Counted from the first letter of the stretch, positions 33,907 to 45,690 are shown. The stretch is 64,000 nucleotides of DNA from Cyrtodaria siliqua (GCA_037043455.1 JAWPHD010001325.1:269661-333660); one strand, 5' to 3'. Program-made: numbers and translations. The notes: a model not told the origin generated them from the sequence alone.

Positions 33907-34782
33907 TAAAGATGGTAACTCTCACAAATATGAGAATAATAATAAACCATTCAAAGTTTTCCTACAGCCTCGTGTTGTAACGAGTTGAAACCCTTGCAGA
34001 ACTATAGTTACACAAGTGCGTAGCAAACGGACAATAAAAACGTGTCTTCTTATTTCCCTATTTCGTAGACTCGTGAATCTTGAGGGGGAAAAGGGTATCC
34101 CCAGCTGTTTACTTTCATCTAAGTTCAATGATATCAGTTTACTTTTATAGCAGATTCAATAGTCAAACAAATATTCGGATTAATGCCATTTCAGCACTAA
34201 ATGTCTATGATCCACGCCATCTCTCGCAAAATAAAAGAAAAAAGCTAAATAATACTCACAGAGTAGGCAGATTACGATTCGTGTGCTTCGCCCCATGTCC
34301 TAAATGGTTTAAATTCGTATTCGAATAGACGTTCCATTATATACAGGAATTCTGCAAATATTGCCATAGTAGCCTTCTAACAAGTAAGCAATTTCGTAAT
34401 TCAGATTTTGATCATATGGTAGATAAGCTTATTGCAAGGCAAAAAATGAAACTACTACGGGTGACCTTTGCTATTTATGCTCACATAAATGTCGAAGCTA
34501 ACAATTAATAAAAAATGCGTTCGTCTATGTTAATAGCTATCCAATTATACAAGATTATTCGTAGACTTAAGCCCAAGTATGCTAATTTCAATCAAAAATG
34601 TTTCTATCAGTTTAACATATAAACGTTCATAACAAGCAGCTATGTATAAAATTGATCAATACTAAAAATACCAATTTCATTTGATTGTATAGCTTTGAAG
34701 GTCAAGGGAATATTTATGAATGAAATTTGAGTACTTGAGCTCAAGTCTAAGAATACTTTGAAGAATGGTTGGTGAATTCCAG
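33907..34782. other. No gene seen
   Basis: AT-rich spacer between two tandem arrays. Nothing assigned. Confidence 0.4.
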
Positions 34783-37700
34783 GCCTGGAGTGTACTAGGC
34801 ATCCAATTGTACTAGTGTGTTTGGTAGTGTCCGAGACAGACCTGTAGTGTACGAGACATCCGATTATACTAGTGTGTTTGGTAGTGTCCGAGACAGAGCT
34901 GGAGTGTACTAGACATCCAATTATACTAGTGTGTTAGGTAGTGTCCGAGACAGAGTTGGAACGTACTAGACATCCAATTATAATAGTGTGTTTGGTAGTG
35001 TCCGCGACAGAGCTGGAGTGTACTAGACATCCAATTATACTAGTGTGTTTGGTAGTGTCCGAGACAGACATGTAGTGTACGAGACATCCAATTATACTAG
35101 TGTGTTTGGTAGTGTCCGCGACAGAGCTGGAGTGTACTAGACATCCAATTATACTAGTTTGTTTGGTAGTGTCCGAGACAGACCTGTAGTGTACGAGACA
35201 TCCAATTATACTAGTGTGTTTGGTAGTGCCCGAGACAGAGCTGGAGTGTACTAGACATCCAATTATGCTAGTGTGTTTGGTAGTGTCCGAGACAGAGCTG
35301 GAGTGTACTAGACATTCAATTATACTAGTGTGTTAGGTAGTGTCCGAGACAGAGTTGGAACGTACTAGACATCCAATTATACTCTTGTGTTAGGTAGTGT
35401 CCGAGACTGAACTGGAATGTACGAGACATCCAATTATACTAGTGTGTTTGGTAGTGTCCGAGACAGAGCTGAAGTGTACTAGACATCCAATTATACTAGT
35501 GTGTTTGGTAGTGTCCGAGACAGAGCTGGAGTGTACTAGACATCCAATTATACAAGTGTGTTAGGTAGTGTCCGAGACAAAGTTGGAACGTACTAGACAT
35601 CTAATTATAATAGTGTATTAGGTAGTGTTCGAGACAGAACTGGAGTGTACTAGACATCCAATTATACTAGTGTGTTAGGTAGTGTCCGAGACAGAGCTGG
35701 AGTGTACTAGACATACAATTATACTAGTGTGTTTGGTAGTGTCAGAGACAGAGCTGGAGAGTACTAAACATCCAATTATACTAGTGTGTTAGGCAGTGTC
35801 CGAGACAGAGCTGGAGTGTACTAGACATCCAATTATACTAGTGTGTTTGGTAGTGTCCGAGACAGAGCTGGAGTGTACTAGACATCCAATTATACAAGTG
35901 TGTTAGGTAGTGTCCGAGACAGAGTTGGAACGTACTAGACATCCAATTATAATAGTGTATTAGGTAGTGTTCGAGACAGAACTGGAGTGTACTAGACGTC
36001 CAATTATACTAGTTTGTTATGTAGTGTCCGAGACAGACGTGGAGTGTACTAACATCCATTTATACTAGTGTGTTTTGTAGTGTCCGAGACATACCTGCAG
36101 TGTACTAGTCGTCACCCAATTATCTAGTGTGTTTGTTAGTGTCGGAGTCATAGCTGGAGTGTAATAGGTATACAACTGTACTAGTTGGTTTGATAGTGTT
36201 CGAGGCAGAACTGCTTTGTAATTGGCATCTAAATAAACGTGTGCGTATGGTAGTGTCCGAGACATACATGGAGTGAAGTAGACATCTTATTATACTAATG
36301 TGTTTGGTAGTGTCCGAGACAGAGCTGGAGTGTACAAGTAATCCAATTATAGTAGTGTGTTTGTTAGTGTCCGAGACAGACCTGGAGTGTACTAGACATC
36401 CAAATATACTAGTGTGTTTCATAGTGTCCGAGACAGACTTGGGGTGTGCTAGACATCCAATTATACTAATGTATTTGGTAGTGTCCGAGACAGAGCTGGA
36501 GTGTACAAGTAATCCAATTATACTAGTGTGTTTGTTAGTGTCCGAGACAGAGCTGGAGTGTACTAGACATCCAATTATACTAGTGTGTTTCATAGTGTCC
36601 GAGACAGACTTGGAGTGTGCTAGACATCCAATTATGCTAGTGTGTTTCATAGTGTCCGAGACAGACTTGGAGTGTACTAGACATCCAATTATACTAGTGT
36701 GTTTCATAGTGTCCGAGACAGACTTGGAGTGTGCTAGACATCCAATTATACTAGTGTGTTTGTTAGTGTCCGAGACAGAGCTGGAGTGTACTAGACATCC
36801 AATTATACTAGTGTGTTTGTTAGTGTCCGAGACAGACTTGGAGTGTACTAGACATCCAATTATACTAGTGTGTTTCATAGTGTCCGAGACAGACTTGGAG
36901 TGTGCTAGACATCCAATTATACTAATGTGTTTGGTAGTGTCCGAGACAGAGCTGGAGTGTATTAGCCATCCAATTATACTAGTGTGTTTGATAGTGTCGG
37001 AGTCACAGCTGGAGAGTACTAGACATCCAATTATACTCTTGTGTTTGGTAGTTTCCAAGACAGACCTGGAGTGTACAAGTAATCCATTTATACTAGTGTG
37101 TTATGTAGTGTCCGAGACAGACGTGGAGTGTACTAACATCCATTTATACTAGTGTGTTTTGTAGTGTCGAGACATACCTGCAGTGTACTAGTCGTCACCT
37201 AATTATCTAGTGTGTTTGTTAGTGTCGGAGTCAGAGCTGGAGTGTAATAGGTATACAACTGTACTAGTGGGTTTGATAGTGTTCGAGACAGAACTGCTTT
37301 GTAATTGGCATCTAAATAAACGTGTGCGTATGGTAGTGTCCGAGACATACCTGGAGTATACTAGACATTCAATTATACTAGTGTGTTAGGTAGTGTCCGA
37401 GATAGAGCCGGAGTGTACTAGAAATCCAATTATACTAGTGTGTTTGGTAGTGTCCGAGATAGAGCTGGAGTGTACTAGACATCCAATTATACTAGTGTGT
37501 TTGGTAGTGTCCGAGATAGAGCTGGAGTGTACTAGACATCCAATTATACTAGTGTGTTTGGTAGTGTCCGAGATAGAGCCGGAGTGTACTAGAAATCCAA
37601 TTATACTAGTGTGTTTGGTAGTGTCCGAGATAGAGCTGGAGTGTACTAGACATCCAATTATACTAGTGTGTTTGGTAGTGTCCGAGACAGAGCTGAAGTG

Positions 37701-38362
37701 TACTAGACATCCAATTATGCTAGTGTGTTAGATAGTGTCCGAGATAGAGCTGGAGTGTACTAGACATCCAATTATACTAGTGTGTTATGTAGTGTCCGAG
37801 ACAGACGTGGAGTGTACTAACATCCATTTATACTAGTGTGTTTTGTAGTGTTCGAGACATACCTGCAGTGTACTAGTCGTCACCCAATTATCTAGTGTGT
37901 TTGTTAGTGTCGGAGTCAGAGCTGGAGTGTAATAGGTATACAACTGTACTAGTGGGTTTGATAGTGTTCGAGGCAGAACTGCTTTGAAATTGGCATCTAA
38001 ATAAACGTGTGCGCATGGTAGTGTCCGAGACATACCTGGAGTATACTAGACATCCTATTATATTAATGTGTTAGGTAGTGTCCGAGACATAGCTGGAGTG
38101 TACTAGAAAACCAATTATACTAGTGTGTTTGGTAGTGTCCGAGACATAGCTGGAGTGTACTAGACATCCAATTATACTAGTGTGTTTGGTAGTGTCCGAG
38201 ACAGACCTGGAGTGTACTAGACATCCTATTATATTAATGTGTTAGGTAGTGTCCGAGACATAGCTGGCGTGTACTAGACATCCAATTATACTAATGTGTT
38301 TGGTAGTGTCCAAGACAGACCTAAAGTGAACAAGGCATCCAATTATACCAGTGTGTTTGGTT
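34783..38362 (+). repeat. 57 bp satellite with higher-order structure, ~62 copies
   Basis: The unit is GTGTGTTTGGTAGTGTCCGA then GACAGAGCTGGAGTGTACTA then GACATCCAATTATACTA (57 bp). Variant units form blocks. A diverged four-unit block starting near CCTGCAGTGTACTAGTCGTC occurs at 36,094, 37,177 and 37,862, spacings of 1,083 bp (exactly 19 units) and 685 bp (12 units plus one base). Because 57 is divisible by three, frames of 284 codons (plus) and 312 codons (minus) stay open; these follow from the period and are not evidence of a gene. Confidence 0.95.
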
Positions 38363-38945
38363 TGATAATACGAGAGACTATTTTTTTAAATTGAGAAATG
38401 TCTAAAACAAATTTGTTTAAGTCTTAGAAAAAAATGTCGACCTTATTGGATCCGAGCGAAGCACAAAATACTGATGCATAAGTCCTGCAAAGTCCTTATT
38501 AAACATTCTAACTTTCATGAACATATCTAAAGGCGTTAATCTATAATCGAATGATCCTGCTCGTGGATAGAAAAAGGAAATGTCGGCCATATTGGATCGA
38601 GCGAAAAATAAGCCTGCTCTCAAAGGCCGTATTACATGTGCCAAATTGTTCATAAACCGTTCGGAATGCATTAAACCACAATCGCAGAATGAAGGTTTTG
38701 GAGACTGACTGACAGATGTACAGATTATTAGATAGATATACTGACAAAAGGCAGGTCGGGTGGGATGGGGTGGTGTTTATAGGGCTAGAAGTGTAGTCCA
38801 CACACGCCCCCTCCACCACCCTACGTTTAAAACCGGTAGGTAACATAAACTAGTACTAATACTATCCAAATTTCATACCGAATTAAATAATAACGTTTTT
38901 TGTTTATAGACAGCATTATATATAATAATAATACAATGCATTTAT
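38363..38945. other. No gene seen; short direct duplication
   Basis: AATGTCG(A/G)CC.TATTGGATC occurs at about 38,433 and 38,580, a diverged direct repeat of about 150 bp period. Otherwise unassigned. Confidence 0.4.
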
Positions 38946-39945
38946 ATACGGATTAGTTCATATATACACGGGTTTCGTTCTTGTGTACACGGGTTAGTTC
39001 ACATCTACACGGATTCGTTAATGTATTCACTGGATCGTTCGCTCATGTATACATGAGTTCGTTCAAGTATACACGGGCTCGTTCAGGTATAAACAGGTCG
39101 TTCATGTATACACGACTTCGTGCCTGTATACACGGGTTAGTTCATGTATTCACGGGTTCGTTCGTTCATGTATACACGGGTTCGTTCATGTATTCACTGG
39201 ATCGTTCGCTCAAGTATACACGGGCTCGTTCAGGTATAAACAGGTCGTTCATGTATACACGACTTCGTGCATGTATATACGAGTTCGTTCATGTATTCAC
39301 GGGTTCGTTCGTTCATGTATACACGGGTTCGTTCATGAATACACGGGTTAGTTCATGTATGCAAAGGTTCGGTCATGTATACACGAGTTTTCATGCATGT
39401 ATATACGGGTTCGTTCATGTATACACGGGTTCGTTCAAGTATACACGGGCTCGTTCAGGTATAAACAGGTCGTTCATGTATACACGATTTCGTGCATGTA
39501 TACATGGGTTCGTTCATGTATTCACGGGTTCGTTCGTTCATGTATACACGGGTTAGTTTATATATACACGGGATTCGTTCTTGTATACACGGGTTAGTTC
39601 ACACACACATGGGTTCGTTAGTGTATTCACTGGATCGTTCGCTCATGTATACATGAGTTCGTTCAAGTATAAACGGGCTCGTTCAAGTATACACGACTTC
39701 GTGCATGTATATACGGGTTCGTTCGTTCATGTATACACGGGTTCGTTCATGTATACACGGGTTCGTTCGTTCATGTATACACGGGTTCGTTCGTTCATGT
39801 ATACACGGGTTCGTTCAAGTATACACGGGCTCGTTCAGGTATAAACAAGTCGTTCATGTATACACGAGTTCGTTCATGTATTCACGGGTTCGTTCGTTTA
39901 TGTATACACGGGTTCGTTCATGCTTTCAAAGGTTCGGTCATAAAT
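38946..39945 (+). repeat. 20 bp minisatellite, first segment
   Basis: The unit is GTTCATGTATACACGGGTTC with variants (GTTCAAGTATACACGGGCTC, GTTCAGGTATAAACAGG, GTTCGTTC insertions). A block of about 210 bp is itself repeated (for example around 39,030-39,245 and 39,240-39,490). Open frames of up to 191 codons reflect the repeat: 20 bp times three frames gives a 20-residue period. Confidence 0.95.
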
Positions 39946-41379
39946 TAACAGATATTTTTATTGATTTAAACTTTACAAGTTTATCATCATATGCAATATA
40001 CAAACATATGCGTGACAGAATAAACAAAACAAACAAGCAACAAAAACATAATTTTGCACACAAAGTTCATATAAATTGTATTCTTGAATAATTTGTAATA
40101 TTAAATAAGTTGATAAATATGTGAAAATGACACTGAACTTTAACTTACGCAAATTAAATTAAATATTAAATTGAAAAGATTATGCATTATCGCAAAAGCA
40201 ATAACATAAATAACATAAAAAATTAATTTGCTAATATGTTTCATTCGAGGATAAACCTAGTTTTGATTAAACAATAAATCTTTACCAGTATCAAATGCTT
40301 CTTTTATAAACCAAGATAAATTAAACAACTCTTACTTATTACGTGTTTTCATTAGCTCTATGAATTTTAAAACACTTGGACGTTTTTAATGTATTTTCTT
40401 CTGATATTATCATATATAGGACAAATCAAAACAAAATGGTATTCATCTTCGATGTCATTAGAATTACAAATGGTGCAATAACGTTGATTTCTTTCTAATC
40501 TGTTCTGTGAGTAGCGCCCAGTTTCAATTCGCAGTGAATGCGACAATAGTCTTAGTTTTGATAAAACAATCCGCAACTTATATGGCAAAATATCGAGATA
40601 TGGTTCATATTCAAATATATATACATTGACAAAACTCTATTATTTACAACATCGCTGTTCCACTTTTTAACAAAACAATCGACTAAACGCTGTTTAAAAA
40701 CAGTATGAAATGTTTTCAAAGGAACACTATTTGGATTATTCCAAACATAACCAAAACGGTACTCGTTTAGAAGCTTTTTAACATTCCCAGTCCAATTATT
40801 ACGCCAATTTTCTATGTTTTTGACTGAATTATTGTAAATAGTAGACATTATAATATTGTCAGAGTTAACTGTTTTGCACCAATATTTAACGATTCTTACA
40901 TAGCGCAATATATACAATGGATACCGCCCAAGTTCCCCGTAAATACCCGCATTGCTAGTTGAAGTCTTAACATTTAAAATATATTTACAAAATTTTAAGT
41001 GAATTCTTTCAATTTCTTTCGACTTAGAAAATCCCCAGGCTTCACAACCATAATTCAAAATGGATCCAACAAAGGAGTCGAATAATTGACACATTGTCTT
41101 CGGTTTAAAATTAAACTTCTTAGTATTAGCAATTAATATATGTAAAGCCTTTAAACCCTTCCCTGCTAAACTTACTTGATTTAAAACAAATATTCCGGTG
41201 TAATTAAAAATAACTCACAGATAATTAAAATCGTTAACTATTTCTAAGAAGTTGTTGTTATATGCCCATGACTCATTTTGTCTTAATTAACCCTTTTTCC
41301 TGAAAACCATAATTTTGGTTTTGACGGATTTTTTTTATAATCCCCATTTATTACAATAAGCTAGTAGTTTACACCTGTT

Positions 41380-41505
41380 CTCACCACACGGTTGCGTGAA
41401 CACTTTGAACGAAAGACCTTTAGACCCACCACTTAGCCATGGAGAGGGTACCGTGCGGCGGGGCTCCGTCGGTGTTGCGCCGGCGGCAGATTACCTGCTT
41501 AAATA
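41380..41505. other. GC-rich patch and 15 bp duplication inside the LINE
   Basis: 41,440-41,490 is much more GC-rich than its surroundings (GTACCGTGCGGCGGGGCTCC region) and has no match to LINE coding sequence. Next to it TTACCTGCTTAAATA is present twice in tandem (about 41,490-41,520). It may be a small insertion with local duplication. Confidence 0.4.
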
Positions 41506-42382
41506 TTACCTGCTTAAATATTGACTGTTTTGCTGCAAATCATCAGGTGATATTCCTGCTAAAACCATAACATCAGCAAAAAGCATAAGTATAAGAGTAA
41601 TATCGTCGATAGTAAGACCTGAACTAATATCATTTTGTAAAAATAACTCTAAATCTTCAACGAAAAGGGAGAAAATTATCGGGGAAATTACCTCCCCTTG
41701 CCTTAGACCGATTGAACATTCGAAAAAATCTGAATAAGTATTGCAGCTTTTAACACAAGATTTTACTTTAGAGTACATGTCTCTTATTATTCTAAGTAGC
41801 TTTCCATTTATGCCTATTTTGTAAAGTTTTAGCCATAAGGCATTCCTAAATCGACCTTCTTCATTTAATATATTGTGAATAACAGATTGTAATACAAAAA
41901 TTGCATCGATAGTTGTACGACCCGACCTAAAACCAAATTGGGCCTGATATAATATTATTATCTTCACACCATTTACTTATCCTTTTATTTAAAATACCGG
42001 TAAAGATTTTGGACAAACAACTGACAAGAGTTATTCCTCTATTATAATAATTATCTACGTCGTCAGGGTCGTTCCCCTTAAACAAAGGTATACTAGTTCC
42101 CTCGGTCCATTTTTCCGGAAAATATCCAGAGCTTAGTACAGCATTAAATAAATCAACAAGATGCGAAGAAATGATATCTACTGATTCGAGGAAATATTCA
42201 TTCATGACAAAGTCTCCATAAATTGACTTATTTCGCTTCAAAGAACGAACAACAGATTCAACCTCAGCAATTGTTATAATGTTATCCAATTCTTCAATCT
42301 TACAACTGTTTTCATTAAAATCATGCTGCTGGCAGAAATATTCTGCTTGATCAGTTTCTACTTGAAAAATCTCCGTTGACAT
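41506..42382 (-). pseudogene. LINE reverse transcriptase, broken
   Basis: Two overlapping minus-strand frames (42,382-41,927 and 41,967-41,506) together cover fingers and palm. Recognisable pieces are EVESVVRSLKRNKS, NYYNRGITLVSCLSKIF, FGFRSGRTTIDAIFVLQ, GLRQGEVISPIIFSLFV and LFADVMVLAG. The frame shifts between them near 41,940. The conserved Asp of motif A lies in a stretch that is absent, and the second Asp of motif C is Val, so the enzyme cannot be active. Confidence 0.85.
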
Positions 42383-42948
42383 CTGAGAAAAATAATTATA
42401 AAATCTCTCAAGACTTATGTTTTCACTCTTCGATTTATTTTTTCGTAAAAATAACTTCCAAAAGTCTTTAGGCTTCTTAGGCCTTAAATTCTCAATCTAA
42501 CTCATCTTCTTATTTTCATACGGACGCCGTTTTTTCTTTATAAGCATTTTATAGGAAAAAAATTTAATATGCAATTCAACTCTATTTTCCATCGATTTAC
42601 ACTTATTACATTGATTTAATGACTTGTTATAAATATTTTTAGCAGTAAAGCACTCATTATCAAACCAAACAGATTTTTTATCGGCAGTATTTGCAAAACG
42701 CGCTCGATCATTTTTTTTTTTTGAGAACAGAGGATCCGCGGCGTCGCGTGTAACCTTTACACATTAATTAATAGAGCTATTAACACTGTCCCTATGATTA
42801 GCGTTTATACTGAGCGATATATTATTCAGCTCCGTTAATCTACCAATTAATCTATTACGAAACGTGCCAAGGCAATTTTCATCCCATGTAAATGCTACCC
42901 TCTCCGTAGTCGACTTAACGCATATGGGTTTAACACAATTAAATGGCC

Positions 42949-43683
42949 CAGTCACACCAACCACGAATGTCTCCCCGAATCCACTACGGTCGTCCCACCC
43001 ACGGATGTCCCCCGGATGGGTATTTCTCAAAAAATATTACGAACTACTACGAATACATTACGGTTTGAGTACGGTTGAGAACGGTAACAGTGAGGAGCAG
43101 CAAGGTTGGCACAGGAAACACCGCGGTTGACATGTGTAAATGACTGGAACCACTACGGTTTCACTACGGTTCGAGTACGGACTACTACGGACAACTACGA
43201 ACTAGTACGGACTAGTATGGAGTGTCACGAGCGTGTCACGGTTCCCCACGGGGTCCGCAATCGCGCAATAAAAAGGCCTGCATTTCAGCAATTCGGCCTT
43301 ATTCGCGATGAAACCGTACTAGATCGTAACTAAACCATGCTCCAACCGTGAGATAACCTTACTGAAACCTTATTGTCCTCGTAGTAGGTCGTAGTAGGTC
43401 GTGGTAGGTCGTAGTAAGCCGTGTCATTCCCGGTATACCGCTAATGTTCTACGAATCACTTCGAATCACTACGAATTGCTGCGAACCCACTAAGGATGCT
43501 CTACGGATGGAAAAATCGTGGTGCTGACCCCGAGAGTTTTGGACATGTCCAAAACTCTCGGGGTGGGTCCACGGATACATACGAACTACTACGAATAACC
43601 ACGAATAACCCAGGATACACTACGGATTCACTACGATTCCATCCGTAGTGGATTCTTACAGGCATTCGTGGTTGGTGTGACTG
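42949..43683. mobile_element. 735 bp inverted-repeat element inside the LINE
   Basis: The left end CAGTCACACCAACCACGAAT is mirrored exactly at the right end (…ATTCGTGGTTGGTGTGACTG, 43,664-43,683). Weaker pairing (AATCCACTACGG) continues for about 45 bp. The interior is made of ACTACGAA/ACTACGG and GTCGTAGTAG motifs. LINE coding sequence continues on both sides, showing this inserted after the LINE. No transposase frame is present and no clear target duplication was seen. Confidence 0.85.
43527..43564. repeat. 38 bp perfect palindrome
   Basis: The half-site ACCCCGAGAGTTTTGGACA is followed directly by its exact reverse complement, with no spacer. It lies in the interior of the 735 bp element, closer to its right end. 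Confidence 0.9.
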
Positions 43684-43804
43684 GTGCATTATAGGGAAAG
43701 CGGTGTATGATCGGACCACTCATTTAAAGGTTCGATTTTAAAATCATTTACACGATTGAAATTACATTCTTTCAATAAAAGATAGTCAATAACACTCGCA
43801 CCAT

Positions 43805-44212
43805 CATGTATACACGAGTTCATGCATGTATATACGGGTTCGTTCATGTATACACGGGTTCGTTCATGTATACAAGGGTTCATTCGTTCATGTATACACG
43901 GGTTCGTTCATGTATACAAAGGTTCGTTCATGTATACACGGGTTCGTTCATGTATACAAAGGTTCGTTCATGTATATACGGGTAAGTGCATGTATACACG
44001 GTTTCTTTCATGTAAACACGAATTAGTGCATGTAGTCACGCGTTCGTTCATGTATACACGGGCCGTTTGTTTATGTAATACACAGGTTCGTTCATGTATA
44101 CACGTGTTAGTGCATGTATACACGGGTTCGTTCATGTATACACGGATTCGTGCATGTATACACGGGTTCGGTCATGTATACACGGGTTCGTGCATATATA
44201 CACGGGTTCGTT
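43805..44212 (+). repeat. 20 bp minisatellite, second segment
   Basis: Same GTTCATGTATACACGGGTTC unit as 38,946-39,945, about 20 copies with variants such as TACAAAGGTTC and GTGCATG. It is bounded on the left by the LINE and on the right by the Polinton-type element. Confidence 0.95.
44207..44212 (+). repeat. Target-site duplication, left copy
   Basis: TTCGTT, identical to 52,968-52,973. It is part of the 20 bp array unit (GGGTTCGTTCATG). Confidence 0.9.
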
Positions 44213-44325
44213 AGTAGTATAGAAAGTGGGGGTACCAGCGCAGTTTCCCTTTGCAGGGCCTCAAAACCTAGCATTACAAATGTGTCAACACGGTTCTTAA
44301 CACAAGCACACCATCGTTAACACGA
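44213..44325 (+). repeat. Left terminal inverted repeat of the Polinton
   Basis: Matches the reverse complement of 52,855-52,967. The first 32 bases are identical. The remainder matches with scattered substitutions through GCAGGGCCTCAA, CCTAGCATTA and ACACCATCGTTAACA. Confidence 0.9.
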
Positions 44326-44870
44326 TGATATGTTTGTTGTTAAAGCCGTGATTAACACATTTTAAATTGCTTAAGCGAAACTCTGCTCGGGAAAACAACG
44401 CAGATACCCCGACTTTCTATACTACTCATCAATCTGGTTTAACAATTCGATAAAAAATAATATTTTAATCCAGTTTCCTTTCATAAATAACTAATAACTG
44501 AAACCATTTGAATCATCAAACAAAGTCAGACGGAACCGGACAGTTGTCTTCATCATCACTGTACATATCATATTCTACCATGGACTATTTATTTTTTCTA
44601 CATTTTGCTACCTAGTATTTTAGTTCAAGAATCTTTTCCCTGTTTACATCCAGCTTTCATTGATAATAATTCAATACAGCCAGCAATTTTTTCCGATTAT
44701 TGACTTTGTGTTTTTTTTGTGTCCATAAAATCATCATGAACTACTTCATATTCTACTTGGCCCTGCTTACCTTCCAATAATTGTTTTCTATATTTTTCTT
44801 TTAATTTTTTAAGTTGATATTTTCTATACTGTCTTGTTCCATGATTTATAATAATACTAGATATTATTTA
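44326..44870 (-). pseudogene. Unknown charged Polinton-type gene remnant
   Basis: The minus strand has a Lys-rich open stretch near 44,850-44,700 (YQLKKLKEKYRKQLLEGK) and an acidic tail near 44,580-44,520 (YDMYSDDEDNCPVPSD). Stops lie between them. I recognise no domain. Placement beside other remnants of the element, in the same orientation, suggests a decayed element gene. Confidence 0.35.
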
Positions 44871-44879
44871 TTTTCTAGG

Positions 44880-45096
44880 CCCTTATTTAATATTTTGAAT
44901 ATCTTTAAACGGTACCCAACTATAAAATCATCATTAACCAACGCTTGTTTCTTTTCATAATCTCGTCGTATAACTTTTTCAATTCTAAATACTTTTCGAT
45001 CAGATTTTCTGATTTCTAATTCGTAAATGTTCCGGTCAATAGTTTGGTTGTTTAAATCTTTTATTTTGTATTTACTAGTTTTTACTTACTAGTACT
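44880..45096 (-). pseudogene. Integrase C-terminal (chromodomain-like) remnant
   Basis: The minus strand codes a continuous stretch with RNIYELEIRKSD and FRIEKVIRRDYEKKQALV. This resembles the start of the chromodomain-like tail of Polinton integrases. The rest of that domain is missing, because the reading continues into unrelated residues after VNDDFIVGYRLKI. No integrase core with its DDE residues is present. The assignment rests on a short motif. Confidence 0.45.
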
Positions 45097-45360
45097 AACT
45101 AGTTTTTAAACCAGTTAGCATGTTTTTATCAGACATTGATTTATTACTAGGATATTCGTCATAGCAATAATCATATTGTTTACAAATAGCATCTAATTCT
45201 TTTGATGGTTCTCCACTGTCAAGTGGATTACCCGGACTGCAATATTATAACCAGGAATTGTTAATCCCTTTTTAGGTAATAAAGGTAGTACATCTTTATG
45301 GTTATCAATACTTCCTTCTTGTGTATTAGTAATACCACAAGAAGTCAACCATTTTGTTAT
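45097..45360 (-). pseudogene. Phospholipase A2-like capsid-associated remnant
   Basis: On the minus strand PGNPLDSGEP (about 45,235-45,206) matches the calcium-loop motif of the parvovirus-type PLA2 domain, also known from Polinton/adintovirus-like elements. It is followed by LDAICKQYDYCYDEY, where the catalytic His-Asp position reads Tyr-Asp. A one-base frame break near 45,245 separates it from an upstream piece ending LTIPGYN. A stop follows near 45,096. The catalytic change and the break indicate a dead relic. The family assignment is from memory. Confidence 0.6.
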
Positions 45361-45368
45361 TTGGCCTT

Positions 45369-45551
45369 TTATTCATCTTTAAAGTTGTTCTTTGTTTCTG
45401 TGTGTGTTTGTGGTTGACAGTCATCCTTGAATGCTACTTTTCCAGCTCGATGTTTATATCTATATTTTAACACTGATCTACCATTTTTTACTAACATATA
45501 CTCAGGATTAACATGTTCAGTAATCATCTTTTCTTTAACACAGTAACTCAT
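45369..45551 (-). pseudogene. Zinc-ribbon-like (DUF5679-type) remnant
   Basis: A 60-codon minus-strand frame starts MSYCVKEKM and contains NPEYMLVKNGRSVLK. This resembles a small zinc-ribbon family that in Polinton-type elements precedes the PLA2-like domain. The second Cys of the first CxxC is Glu (CVKE) and the second CxxC is absent (YRYKHRAGK), so no zinc site can form. The 3' half (about 45,405-45,475) closely matches, in antisense, the 3' tail of the Penelope-like element. Confidence 0.5.
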
Positions 45552-45566
45552 ATATAATATAATTAG

Positions 45567-45690
45567 ATAAAATAAGGTAGTATTATGTTTTCATTTTCTA
45601 ATGGTTTATAAGTTTTTAATATTTTATAAAGGATATCATACAAACTATATCTTTCTTGCAACTTTTTAATGAAGAATAGACAGAAATACC
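45567..45690 (-). pseudogene. C-terminal end of an unidentified element gene
   Basis: The minus strand is open from about 45,690 to a TAA 12-15 bases before the ATG of the zinc-ribbon-like frame, and includes YSLYDILYKILKTYKP. The tight spacing suits packed genes of a Polinton. The upstream part is lost at the Penelope-like insertion. Family unknown. Confidence 0.3.

Larger units (their letters stand above)
39946..43804 (-). mobile_element. 5'-truncated, inactivated LINE retrotransposon
   Basis: The minus strand runs from the end of an apurinic-type endonuclease (43,800-43,700, ending NEWSDHTPLSL, with the SDH catalytic motif) through a linker (RVAFTWDENCLGTFRNRL, about 42,900) to reverse transcriptase (42,380-41,506) and a C-terminal region with a CTICNSNDIEDEYHFVLICP zinc-knuckle-like motif (about 40,470-40,410). 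Breaks include a 735 bp insertion (42,949-43,683), stops and frame changes near 42,500, 41,940 and 41,100-41,500, loss of the palm-A segment (motif goes from NEEGRFR directly to NALWLKLY) and FADV instead of FADD in motif C. It lies inside the 20 bp array; the clade is undetermined. Confidence 0.85.

Noticed and set aside
36120..37152. Frames of 284 (plus) and 312 (minus) codons as genes
   Set aside because: They lie wholly in the 57 bp satellite, whose period is divisible by three; both strands are open for the same reason and no gene signals surround them.
38981..39844. Repeat protein with a 20-residue period (MYTRVRSCIHGF-like)
   Set aside because: It is the 20 bp array read through three frames; the same text recurs in the other array pieces with shifted frames.
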